Assembly (NCBI GenBank): GCA_001917175.1
Contig: MNTV01000009.1
Location: 1-20,065 of the forward strand
Reading direction: 5' to 3'
Length of the DNA: 20,065 nt
Source of the DNA: Azospirillum sp. 51_20
GTDB lineage: Bacteria > Pseudomonadota > Alphaproteobacteria > RF32 > CAG-239
Every line of letters starts with the position of its first letter. Position 1 is the stretch's first letter. The translations under genes and the position numbers were made by a program. This document shows, piece after piece, positions 13,918 through 20,065 of the stretch. The notes below the pieces were generated by a model, which saw only the letters and a program-made list of their open reading frames with translations, made no database searches and was not told the DNA's origin.

Positions 13918-14511
13918 TCATTCTGCACGGCAAACTTCTTCCAGCCGCCCGCTCTCAATGCAGAAATACCAGCCGCAGAGCCGGAGTTTTCCGGCAGCAA
14001 CCTTCTCGGCAACGAAAGGAAAAGTTTGCAGGTTGCGGACTGAGATTGCCACCGCTTTCTTTTCGCAGTCACCGTAAACGTCCGCATCGTTTTTCCGCTC
14101 CCGTGCCGCTTCGTCGGCAATGCTCAGCCAGGAGTCGATAAAATTGTGCTCATGTCCGTGATCGTCCACCAGCGTTTTTATCCCGCCGCAATGGCTGTGC
14201 CCGAGGACAACGATGTTTTCCACCCCGAGGTGGCGCACCGCATACTCAATTGCCGCCGAAGTGCCGTGACAGTGCACAAAATCGCACTCAAACGGCGGCA
14301 CCAGACTGGCCACGTTGCGGATGACAAACAGCTCGCCCGGCTCGCTTTTGAAAATAATCGACGGATCCACCCGCGAATCGCTGCAGGCGATGACCAGTGT
14401 TTTCGGCGCCTGCCCTTCGGCGGAAAGCTTGCGGTAAAGCTCCGGCGAATGAACGAAATATTCGTCGTAAAATTGTTGATAACGATCCAAAAGCTTGTTG
14501 ATTTCAGTCAT
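13918..14511 (-). CDS. can: Beta-class carbonic anhydrase
   Basis: A 197-residue zinc enzyme interconverting CO2 and bicarbonate. The zinc ligands and activating pair are visible: Cys43, Asp45 and Arg47 in ACSDSRVDP, and His105 with Cys108 in GHSHCGG. Supporting blocks are VIRNVASLVPP and HGTSAAIEYAVRHLGV. No signal peptide is seen, so it is cytoplasmic and probably supplies bicarbonate for carboxylations. Its ATG overlaps the stop of the upstream GNAT gene (ATGA), implying co-expression. The symbol follows the E. coli housekeeping enzyme; cynT-like naming is possible. Confidence 0.94.
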   Translation of the reverse strand: MTEINKLLDRYQQFYDEYFVHSPELYRKLSAEGQAPKTLVIACSDSRVDPSIIFKSEPGELFVIRNVASLVPPFECDFVHCHGTSAAIEYAVRHLGVENIVVLGHSHCGGIKTLVDDHGHEHNFIDSWLSIADEAARERKNDADVYGDCEKKAVAISVRNLQTFPFVAEKVAAGKLRLCGWYFCIESGRLEEVCRAE

Positions 14512-14984
14512 TTTTCAGTTTTCTCCAACATCAGGCTCATTTTTTGCTCCTGCGGAACAAAGCCCGATTTCCGATAAAATTCAACCGCGCCGCGGTTATC
14601 GTTAAACACGCCGAGCTTAATTTCCTTAAGCTGCCGTTCCCGGCAAAAGGAAAACAGCTCACCCATCAGCCGACCGGCAATTCCCCGCCGGCGAAAGACC
14701 TCTCCCACGACCAAAGTATCGACATGGCAGACATCAGGGTTTTCCAGCCAGGGAGAATGTTTGACCGCCGCCGTCAGCAGGCCGGCCAACCGTCCCTCTT
14801 CCGCTGCCGCGAAAGCAATCTTGTTTTCATCGGCAATAAAGCTTTTCAGATTCTCCTCTTCCAGAGCATAGTCAAGCGGCGCAAAATAACCTCCGAGCAG
14901 CCGCCGGTGATGCTCTCTTATCTCGTTGCACAGCTCAAGCGCCGCCGGCAGGTCGGCAACCGTCAGCCTTCTGATTTCCGTCAT
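14508..14984 (-). CDS. GNAT family N-acetyltransferase
   Basis: A 158-residue acetyltransferase. The acetyl-CoA loop is VFRRRGIAGRLMGEL, preceded by the beta4 strand HVDTLVV and followed by NDNRGAVEFYRKSGFVPQEQKM, the common GNAT ending. The N-terminus ITEIRRL-type pattern supports ATG 14984 (MTEIRRLTVADL) rather than the 21-residue extension, although the RBS (GGGGCGG) is poor. Substrate unknown. It overlaps the carbonic anhydrase start, and its own start overlaps the stop of the disrupted gene upstream, so all three were probably one operon. Confidence 0.85.
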   Translation of the reverse strand: MTEIRRLTVADLPAALELCNEIREHHRRLLGGYFAPLDYALEEENLKSFIADENKIAFAAAEEGRLAGLLTAAVKHSPWLENPDVCHVDTLVVGEVFRRRGIAGRLMGELFSFCRERQLKEIKLGVFNDNRGAVEFYRKSGFVPQEQKMSLMLEKTEK

Positions 14985-15249
14985 CGTCCGCCCCGTCCGA
15001 AAACGTTTGCCCCCAAAGCACCGCCCTCCGGCAGCATCTTGTCCCAAAACACTTTCATCGTCCGATAATAGTCCGGATTCTGCTTAAAATAAGCGTTGAT
15101 TTTGGCACAGGCCTCGGGCGGAAAAAGCTTTTTGCCGGGCATGGCCGCAACCGCCGGCAATGCGTTGCCGAGAACGCTTATCGGATGGCGGAGACGGGAA
15201 CGGTACCCGGTGCCGGATTTTCCTTCTTGGTCTATCGGCGGGGACTTTT

Positions 15250-15315
15250 TCGCCCCCCCCGCCCCCAGCCGCCCCCCCACCTCGCTCTCCCCCCCACTTG
15301 CATATTGCCGCCCCC
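15250..15315. other. C-rich low-complexity tract
   Basis: Repeated runs of six to nine C broken by G, A or T (for example at 15252-15260 and 15289-15296). On the other strand this is poly-G. It is unlike anything else in the window and sits at the edge of the foreign island. It may be a sequencing or chimera artefact. Confidence 0.7.
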
Positions 15316-15462
15316 ATGGGCGCGCCGGTCATCACCTTCGATCATGTGACCAAGACCTACCCGGCCCAGCCGAAGAAGCCCGCCCTAAGCGATGTGACCC
15401 TGCAGATCTTCGCCGGCGAGTTCATCTTCCTCGTGGGCCCCTCCGGATCCGGCAAGAGCACC
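15316..15462 (+). pseudogene. ftsE-like N-terminal fragment of foreign composition
   Basis: The frame from ATG 15316 reads MGAPVITFDHVTKTYPAQPK onward to LVGPSGSGKST, with a Walker A motif at the end. This is the beginning of an ABC ATPase most like FtsE (cell-division ABC protein). Similarity stops right after GKST, where the fragment joins an unrelated one. The sequence is much more GC-rich than the flanks and on the opposite strand from the gene it interrupts. It is probably from another organism. Confidence 0.6.
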
Positions 15463-15666
15463 TGCGCCCGGCTGGCCGCCCGGCTGTGGGATGTGCTGAT
15501 GGAACTGCTGGATCGCTTCGCCGCGGCGCTGGCCGATATTCGTCTGTCGCCCAACCGCCATCTGGAGCTGTTTCGCCTGGTGGCCGGCGTGACCGACCTT
15601 GGCTCCAGTCCTCAAAGCCTGGACGCGGTGCAGGTGGGCTGCGCCGATCGGATGCGGTTTTCCAGG
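15463..15666 (+). pseudogene. addB-like internal fragment of foreign composition
   Basis: In the same frame as the ftsE-like piece, the peptide (RLWDVLMELLDRF ... LELFRLVAGVTDLGSSPQSL followed by DAVQVGCADRMRFSR) resembles an internal part of AddB/RexB, the ATP-dependent nuclease subunit of Firmicutes, where the motif GxxPxxLDxVxVGxADRxR is conserved. High GC. It ends where the native metallopeptidase frame begins on the other strand. Assignment is by pattern memory only. Confidence 0.45.
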
Positions 15667-16098
15667 AAAGATGCGACAACTCGTGTCCGAGGATAAAAGC
15701 CAGCTCGTCCTCGCTCTCGATTGCGGCCAGTTTTTCCCGGTTGAACATAACGACAAAATCCCTGCCCGAAAGATCTGCCGGATCCGACCGGTATTCGCTG
15801 CTGCTGATCCTTGCCGGGCTTTTGTCCGGACGATCCTGCAGATAAAAGCCGATCCGGTATTTTTTCAGCGGATTCTCCTCATCCGGCAGAGAAGCCGTCA
15901 GTTTTTCCGCCAAATTGCGCATAAAACCGTCAAAAGCAGCGGCACCCCGGTCGTCCAAAGACACCAGATGATTAAAATCCGCCAGATCAATATCAGGCAG
16001 ACAGCCCCCGTTTTCGTTCTTTTCCATCGTCGCTCTCCGTTTGTAAATCTCGGGCAAAAGTATAACATCCGGAGACACGGCATGTCAAAACCAAAATC

Positions 16099-16689
16099 TC
16101 AGATAACCGGATTATAAGCCCATTGAAGCAAAGCCTGACGCTGCCTGGTCCGGCAGGCAACATCCAACGGCATGCAATTTTTTTCTACCTGTGCCAAATG
16201 GCGGCGGAACGAACGCCAGCGTTTGATTTGTATTTCGTCCGCTTCGGGCAGACGGCGGCCGTAATAATAGCGGCAATACCACTGAAACCAGCCGCGGACA
16301 TCCGGCCCAACAATCCAGCCGCGGCGCCGCCATTCGTTTAAGGAAAGACGCGATTTGACGCCGAAATAGTTATAAAGGGGATTGCTTTTTTCCGGCGACA
16401 GAATCGCATGTTCAAACCATTCTTCGGGAAACTCTTCCCAGCAGTCGGTCATATATTTGCCCTCAAATACACCCATGGCAAGCATCTGGATCGGCGTCAG
16501 TTCCGGTTTGAAATCGGGATGAAAGTTCTTGCCTTCCGGTTCCGTCAGCATATAGCGGTAATTTTTCTGCATCTTGTCGTTAACGACCACCTCCGTCGGT
16601 TCCCGCTTCTCAATCACCGCCATCCGGCAAAACCGGCAATGTTCCGGCATTTCAAAAGAACGTCCGCCGCTCACCGTTTCCTGCGCCAT
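16099..16689 (-). CDS. Conserved hypothetical protein with WYCRYYYGRR motif
   Basis: A 196-residue soluble protein of no known function that I can name. The N-terminus has a CRFC pair. The middle has LTPIQMLAMGVFEGKYMTDC, and the C-terminal half is Trp/Arg/Tyr-rich with GWFQWYCRYYYGRRLPEADE, IKRWRSFRRHLAQVEKNC and RTRQRQALLQWAY. I recall this C-terminal pattern from uncharacterised proteins scattered over bacteria and some eukaryotes; this is memory, not a search. The basic aromatic surface would suit nucleic acid binding, which is speculation. AGGAG eight bases before ATG 16689 supports the start. Confidence 0.75.
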   Translation of the reverse strand: MAQETVSGGRSFEMPEHCRFCRMAVIEKREPTEVVVNDKMQKNYRYMLTEPEGKNFHPDFKPELTPIQMLAMGVFEGKYMTDCWEEFPEEWFEHAILSPEKSNPLYNYFGVKSRLSLNEWRRRGWIVGPDVRGWFQWYCRYYYGRRLPEADEIQIKRWRSFRRHLAQVEKNCMPLDVACRTRQRQALLQWAYNPVI

Positions 16690-16837
16690 TTTCTTTCTCC
16701 TGTTTGTCCAAGCCGTTTTTCTTAAAAAAACATGTTCACGGGATATATAATCCCCTCCGTTGCGTTTTTAACGCTTATATAATTAATTGTTTATCCGTCA
16801 TTTATCAAAAAATTATACAAATGATGCAATTTTTTGC

Positions 16838-16866
16838 TTGATTATTTATTTTAATGCGTGTATAAG
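16838..16866 (+). promoter_or_regulatory. Promoter of tRNA-Val
   Basis: -35 TTGATT (16838-16843) and -10 TATAAG (16861-16866) with a 17-bp AT-rich spacer, ending 18 bases before the tRNA. Confidence 0.7.
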
Positions 16867-16884
16867 TCTTCCCGTAAACAAGAT

Positions 16885-16960
16885 GGGCGCTTAGCTCAGC
16901 TGGAAGAGCATCTCGTTTACACCGAGAGGGTCGGGAGTTCGAACCTCTCAGCGCCCACCA
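16885..16960 (+). tRNA. tRNA-Val (anticodon UAC)
   Basis: A 76-nt cloverleaf. The acceptor stem GGGCGCT / AGCGCCC is perfect and the CCA end is encoded. The D arm is around AGCTCAGCTGGAAGAGC, the anticodon stem is CTCG/CGAG with loop TTTACAC (anticodon TAC, Val), and the T arm is GAGTTCGAACCTC. A promoter lies upstream and a terminator follows directly. Confidence 0.97.
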
Positions 16961-16968
16961 TAAAAAAT

Positions 16969-16990
16969 CCGCCGAAAGGCGGTTTTTTTT
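16969..16990 (+). terminator. Rho-independent terminator of tRNA-Val
   Basis: CCGCC-GAAA-GGCGG followed by T8, starting nine bases after the encoded CCA. Confidence 0.9.
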
Positions 16991-17311
16991 ATGCTTCGAA
17001 CGTCAGTTCCGCAGACAGATACAAGCATTCCGGCCCAACCGTCAGGCTTGCGTAACCTTCGGGCTGAGCAAACATCGTCCGCAACAGTTAATGCCTCTTG
17101 CGTCAGCTGGTGAAAGTTTATGAATAAAACTCAGGTAAGTACTCTCGGAAAATAAGTTTGCTTCTCTTACGTTCCTTACATTTACCCGGGCGAAACGTTT
17201 TAACGTCGGAATGCCGCCGCCCCATGCCTTTTGATTATGATTTAAGCGTCAGCTTGACAGTATTTTAGAAAACAAAGCTGCCAGGATCATTTATACCTTT
17301 TGCCGCATCTC
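16991..17311. other. Gene-free stretch downstream of tRNA-Val
   Basis: I see no gene and no clear attachment-site repeat of the tRNA 3' end. A consensus -35 (TTGACA, 17254-17259) has no -10 at a suitable distance. No terminator for the minus-strand gene ending at 17312 is obvious. Confidence 0.5.
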
Positions 17312-19159
17312 TCAGCGTCCGCCGCTTTCCCTTGCCGGCGCTTTGCCGGCAACAGAAACGTTTGCCGTCGTTTGAACATCGGCATTTGTCCGTCCGCATT
17401 CGATTCCCTGTTCCCCGGCTTCAATATACCCGCCGCGGACATATACCCGGTGATAATCGCGGATCATGTCGGCAAACAGTCCGTAACTGTCCAGAACATA
17501 ACCGAAATTGTGGTTTTTCAGCTTGCCGTCCTTAATGTCGTTGTTAAAACCGTAAAAACAATGCTCGCCGCTTTTGTCCTTGCCGGCGTAAATCATCAAA
17601 TGATTATGGCTGCCCTCAAGCGACGGATTACGTTCCGCTTCCGGATCCATGGTCAGACAAATCAGCGCTCCCGGTTTAATGCCGTTGCGGTCGATAATCT
17701 CCTGCACGTCGCGGCAGCCGTCGTCCCCCGAGCGGCGAATATGTCCGGCATATTTTCCGCTTTCCGTTTCCATGAGATGTTTAAACAAAGAGGCCGGATG
17801 GGCAAGCCTTTCGGGATCGGTATTGAAGACGGCGTCCAATTCGCCGCTGCGGGCGCTTCTGCGCAGGCATTCCATAACCGAAGCCGTACAGTAGCCTTTG
17901 TTCTGCGCCGGATCAAAATACGGATTGAAACGGGAATTGATCCTCATAACCGCCAGTTGATTGTACAAATGCGACTTGACCACGTTTTCAAAAAAGCTTT
18001 CTCTTGCCTCTTCCGGCGACAATTCGCGCCCGGAAAACTTTTTTTCCTGTTCCCGGTGCCGCTCGGTCTTCTCGTCAAGTTTCGCCATTTTTTCCGCCGC
18101 CGACAACCCGGCACAGTCCCTTTGCTTTTCCATTTCCGCCAGAACAATACTGAGCTTTTGCTCCTCGCTTAATGTCGCATAATGACGGTCAGCCTGTTTT
18201 TTCTCTTTTTCCCAGCGATCCCAGAAAGCTTCCACTTCGCCGATAAAAGCCCGCACCTGCCTGCCGGCCGGCGTATTCGGCAGTTCCGACAACCGCCGCT
18301 CCAAATCGTTTTTTTGGTATATTTGCTGAAACTTTTCCAACGCATTTCCCCGTTTTTGCAGAAACGCGCTGTTTTTACTTTTCAGTTCCCGGCTGAAGGA
18401 CGTTACTTTATACCCGGCATTCAAAACCATTTCTGCGCCGAGGATATCGGCCGTATATTCCTGATTTTCCGGCAAATGCCCGCGAAAATCCGCCGGCCGC
18501 CCGGCACCGTCGACATAATGCCCAAGTTCATGAGCAATCAGCATCGGCAGCAAACGCCGGTCGCCGAAAGCTCCTTCATACAGACTCACCACACACCTTC
18601 TACCGTTTTCGTCATTGATCATCCGGCATTCCCCGTCTTTGTCCGCACTGCCGACAACGGCAAAAGAAACCGGACAGCGCTCGTTTAATTCTTTCAGACG
18701 GCGGTTGATTTTTCCGTCGGCGGCACACAAACGCGCAAATATTTCTTCCGCGACTTCGATTTTGTCGGCATGCGCTTCGACCGGCAGCAGCTTACCCGAA
18801 CGCCACAGTTCTTTAACGTTCAGGCTGCGGTTAAGCGGTTCGCCTTCCCTTTGCAGACTGCGGTAAAACGCCGCCCCGTCCCCGTCTTCGATCATATCCG
18901 CCAGCGAGGCAAGATGAGCATGAAGATCAAAATCCGTTTTTTCAGCCGGCGCACCGGGCAGCGGCTTTGATATAAATTCCAATAAAGACATCAGCTTTCG
19001 CCGCGTTTCCGGCTCATCTCGCCTGGCATAAAGGAAATCGAGCGTTCGGGCTATCTCCGCCTTTTGTTCGGGACGCGCGTTTTCATAACCGGCAATTTTC
19101 AATTCCCCGGCCAGAGCCGTAACTTTTTCCATATTTTCAGCAGAATCAAGATGTTCCAT
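17312..19159 (-). CDS. Large putative two-domain peptidase (zincin plus Cys/His hydrolase-like domain)
   Basis: A 615-residue protein. Residues 205-214 (PMLIAHELGH) hold an HExxH zinc site, and ENQEYTADILGAEM at 231-244 supplies a Glu about 20 residues later, as in gluzincins. Residues 310-395 are charged and probably coiled coil. The C-terminal part has GYCTASVMECLRRS (Cys424) and GSHNHLMIYAG (His518/His520), an arrangement that recalls NlpC/P60- or CHAP-like amidases. No signal peptide is visible. ATG 19159 has AAAGG seven bases upstream; the 28-residue extension to 19243 is rejected. Nearby 14981-16027 is a second HExxH gene. The function is unknown; processing of cell wall or host protein are options. 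Confidence 0.7.
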   Translation of the reverse strand: MEHLDSAENMEKVTALAGELKIAGYENARPEQKAEIARTLDFLYARRDEPETRRKLMSLLEFISKPLPGAPAEKTDFDLHAHLASLADMIEDGDGAAFYRSLQREGEPLNRSLNVKELWRSGKLLPVEAHADKIEVAEEIFARLCAADGKINRRLKELNERCPVSFAVVGSADKDGECRMINDENGRRCVVSLYEGAFGDRRLLPMLIAHELGHYVDGAGRPADFRGHLPENQEYTADILGAEMVLNAGYKVTSFSRELKSKNSAFLQKRGNALEKFQQIYQKNDLERRLSELPNTPAGRQVRAFIGEVEAFWDRWEKEKKQADRHYATLSEEQKLSIVLAEMEKQRDCAGLSAAEKMAKLDEKTERHREQEKKFSGRELSPEEARESFFENVVKSHLYNQLAVMRINSRFNPYFDPAQNKGYCTASVMECLRRSARSGELDAVFNTDPERLAHPASLFKHLMETESGKYAGHIRRSGDDGCRDVQEIIDRNGIKPGALICLTMDPEAERNPSLEGSHNHLMIYAGKDKSGEHCFYGFNNDIKDGKLKNHNFGYVLDSYGLFADMIRDYHRVYVRGGYIEAGEQGIECGRTNADVQTTANVSVAGKAPARESGGR

Positions 19160-19279
19160 CAACAAACCTTTTTTTGCATTTAAGTTAAGTCTAACATAAT
19201 CCGCAATTTTTGTCCATATGCAAAAAACGTCCGCCGCATGCAAATACCGCCGTTTTTTCCCCGCTTCCTTCCGAACACA

Positions 19280-19308
19280 AAAAAAGGACGGCCGTTCAAC
19301 CGTCCTTT
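19280..19308 (-). terminator. Rho-independent terminator of the HU gene
   Basis: AAAGGACGG pairs with CCGTCCTTT (19283-19291 and 19300-19308). On the minus strand it is followed by a T-run, 25 bp after the HU stop. Confidence 0.85.
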
Positions 19309-19332
19309 GTCATTCAAAACTGAAAAAGCCGA

Positions 19333-19605
19333 TTAGTTTACAGAATCCTGCAGAGCCTTACCCGGTTTGAATTTGGCAACCTTGCGGGCAGGAATTTTAA
19401 TCGTTTCGCCGGTACGGGGGTTGCGGCCGGTCGTAGCGGCGCGTTCGCTGACGCCGAAAGTGCCAAAACCGACCAGACGAACTTCTTTGCCTTCCTTTAA
19501 AGCTTTGGCAACAGAATTGATGAAAGCGTCAAGAGCTTTGGTAGAATCTGTTTTTGTCAGACCGGTTGCAGCGGCAATGCTGGCAATAAGTTCATTTTTA
19601 TTCAT
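19333..19605 (-). CDS. hup: HU family DNA-binding protein
   Basis: A 90-residue nucleoid protein that bends DNA as a dimer. It shows MNKNELIASIAAATGLTKTD at the N-terminus, VRLVGFGTFGVSERAATTGR with the beta-arm entry, the intercalating-Pro region RNPRTGETIKIPARKVAKFK and the end PGKALQDSVN. These are diagnostic for HU (rather than IHF) and length is exact. GGGAG six bases before ATG 19605 supports the start. A small GCGGT/ACCGC hairpin (19644-19658) lies in the leader and may matter for mRNA structure. Confidence 0.96.
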   Translation of the reverse strand: MNKNELIASIAAATGLTKTDSTKALDAFINSVAKALKEGKEVRLVGFGTFGVSERAATTGRNPRTGETIKIPARKVAKFKPGKALQDSVN

Positions 19606-19947
19606 GAGGAACTCCCTATAAATGTAAGTTGTATTAAAACAAAGCGGTGCAGAACCGCCACACCAAAATTTAAGAACCTTTTTGCCTTCAAGTCAAACAA
19701 AAACAAAGCTTTTCCGCACAAAAAAACGATTTTTTTTCTTCAACCCGGCAAATAAAACAGTTATCAACAGGATTTTTAAAACTTTTTATCGTCAAACGGC
19801 AAATTTTCCGCAGATTTCCGCGACTCTTAAGACTCGCTCCGGCCGACGTTTTCCCGTCCCTTTCTTCTCATGGTTTCCGTCAGGCATACGACAAAGAAAA
19901 CTCCCGGAATTGTCCGGGAGTTTTTTCTTAGGAGATGACGCTTTCAT
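19606..19947. other. Gene-free stretch between HU and porin copy 2
   Basis: An A/T-rich region holding the HU leader with a short hairpin (19644-19658) and the porin terminator (19901-19920). A single TTATCAACA (about 19761) resembles a DnaA box but stands alone. No clear -35/-10 pair for HU at a suitable distance was found. Confidence 0.5.
19892..19926 (-). terminator. Rho-independent terminator after porin copy 2
   Basis: CTCCCGGA / TCCGGGAG (19901-19908 and 19913-19920) with a T-rich tract on the minus strand. It is the same hairpin as at 195-214 with a one-base difference in the loop, and is preceded by the same AATGAAAGCGTCATCTCC block. Confidence 0.85.
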
Positions 19948-20064
19948 TTAGAACGCATAGTTCAGACCCAGACCGACGGTCGTCGCGTCATAGTCCGAAC
20001 CGAACGTGTAGTTCGCCCAACCGTAAGCCGAGAGCTGATCGGTGAAACCGTAGCGCCCGCCAAG
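19948..20064 (-). CDS. Porin-like outer-membrane beta-barrel protein, C-terminal fragment (copy 2)
   Basis: Encodes the same 38 C-terminal residues as 2-118, ending in NYAF and a TAA stop, cut by the window edge. Only four bases differ from copy 1, all in the last 20 bases and all silent, stop codon included. Here the block leading to the terminator follows the stop immediately, while copy 1 has about 47 extra bases there. The organism therefore has at least two paralogues of this barrel, or the contig ends in a collapsed repeat. Confidence 0.75.
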   Translation of the reverse strand, partial: LGGRYGFTDQLSAYGWANYTFGSDYDATTVGLGLNYAF

Positions 20065-20065
20065 C
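19967..20065. repeat. Right arm of exact 99-bp terminal inverted repeat
   Basis: Reverse complement of bases 1-99, identical throughout. Confidence 0.93.

Larger units (their letters stand above)
14981..16027 (-). pseudogene. Zinc metallopeptidase-like gene interrupted by foreign sequence
   Basis: The N-terminal part (16027 down to about 15664) reads MEKNENGGCLPDIDLADFNH onward to DELAFILGHELSHLSW, with an HExxH zinc site at residues 115-119 in an M48-like setting. ATG 16027 has GGAG six bases upstream. The frame then runs into a high-GC foreign island (about 15180-15665). Minus-strand sequence with native composition resumes near 15180 as GNALPAVAAMPGKKLFPPEA and ends at 14981. Both parts are in the same frame number, which is compatible with one gene whose middle is replaced; this is inference. 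The stop overlaps the GNAT start. The third zinc ligand would lie in the missing part. Confidence 0.6.

Noticed and set aside
16858..17055. Open reading frame across the tRNA giving a peptide with RLAQLEEHLVYTERVGSSNL
   Set aside because: This is the well-known false translation of a tRNA gene; the cloverleaf, promoter and terminator explain the sequence.
16885..17311. Integration site of a mobile element at the tRNA-Val 3' end
   Set aside because: No repeat of the tRNA 3' end and no integrase gene in the window.
19755..19775. DnaA-box-like TTATCAACA as part of an origin
   Set aside because: A single imperfect box with no cluster and no dnaA or gidA/parAB neighbours.

Overview
The window looks like a chromosomal piece of a Gram-negative alphaproteobacterium of roughly 50% GC. 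Three things support this: a direct-repeat LexA box (GAAC-N7-GAAC) inside the recA promoter, alphaproteobacterial-looking RecA and HU proteins, and outer-membrane beta-barrel ends closing on Phe. A host-associated lifestyle is only an inference. Most genes are housekeeping or cell-envelope genes.

Layout. Both ends carry the last 38 codons of the same porin-like gene, pointing inward as inverted copies with matching terminators. From 5400 down to 533 (minus strand) runs a seven-gene operon: rfbA-rfbC-rfbD-rfbB for dTDP-L-rhamnose, then a TIM-barrel sugar isomerase-like gene, a MIF-like tautomerase and an AAC(6')-type acetyltransferase. Most junctions are 4-bp overlaps or shared stop/RBS sequence. 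A family 2 glycosyltransferase diverges at 5594 but is broken. It is followed by a frameshifted msrB, a convergent prolyl iminopeptidase and a divergent nagB. A 326-bp non-coding stretch with several hairpins comes next, then a small orphan gene, a ZIP metal transporter, an HD phosphohydrolase (all minus) and recA (plus). Downstream of recA lies about 700 bp with two copies of a 130-bp hairpin-rich repeat, then ppa, a beta-carbonic anhydrase and a GNAT gene (minus). A disrupted zinc-peptidase gene, a conserved hypothetical gene, tRNA-Val, a large two-domain putative peptidase and an HU gene complete the window.

Three places do not look like ordinary genome. (1) 6201-6299 inside the glycosyltransferase is an exact 99-bp inverted copy of the msrB 5' end, and msrB itself carries a 41-bp tandem duplication that breaks its frame. 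(2) The window's two ends are also an exact inverted repeat of 99 bp. Two independent exact 99-bp repeats suggest a k=99 assembly graph. (3) 15180-15665 is a high-GC island holding a C-rich low-complexity tract and fragments resembling ftsE and addB of other bacteria, dropped into a metallopeptidase gene. I favour assembly or library chimerism for (1) and (3). Read mapping would settle it.

I found no convincing new defence system, CRISPR array or intact mobile element. The best leads for real biology are the recA-ppa repeat family, the hairpin-rich region after nagB, the two-domain peptidase at 17312-19159, and the tautomerase plus AAC(6') attached to the rhamnose operon.
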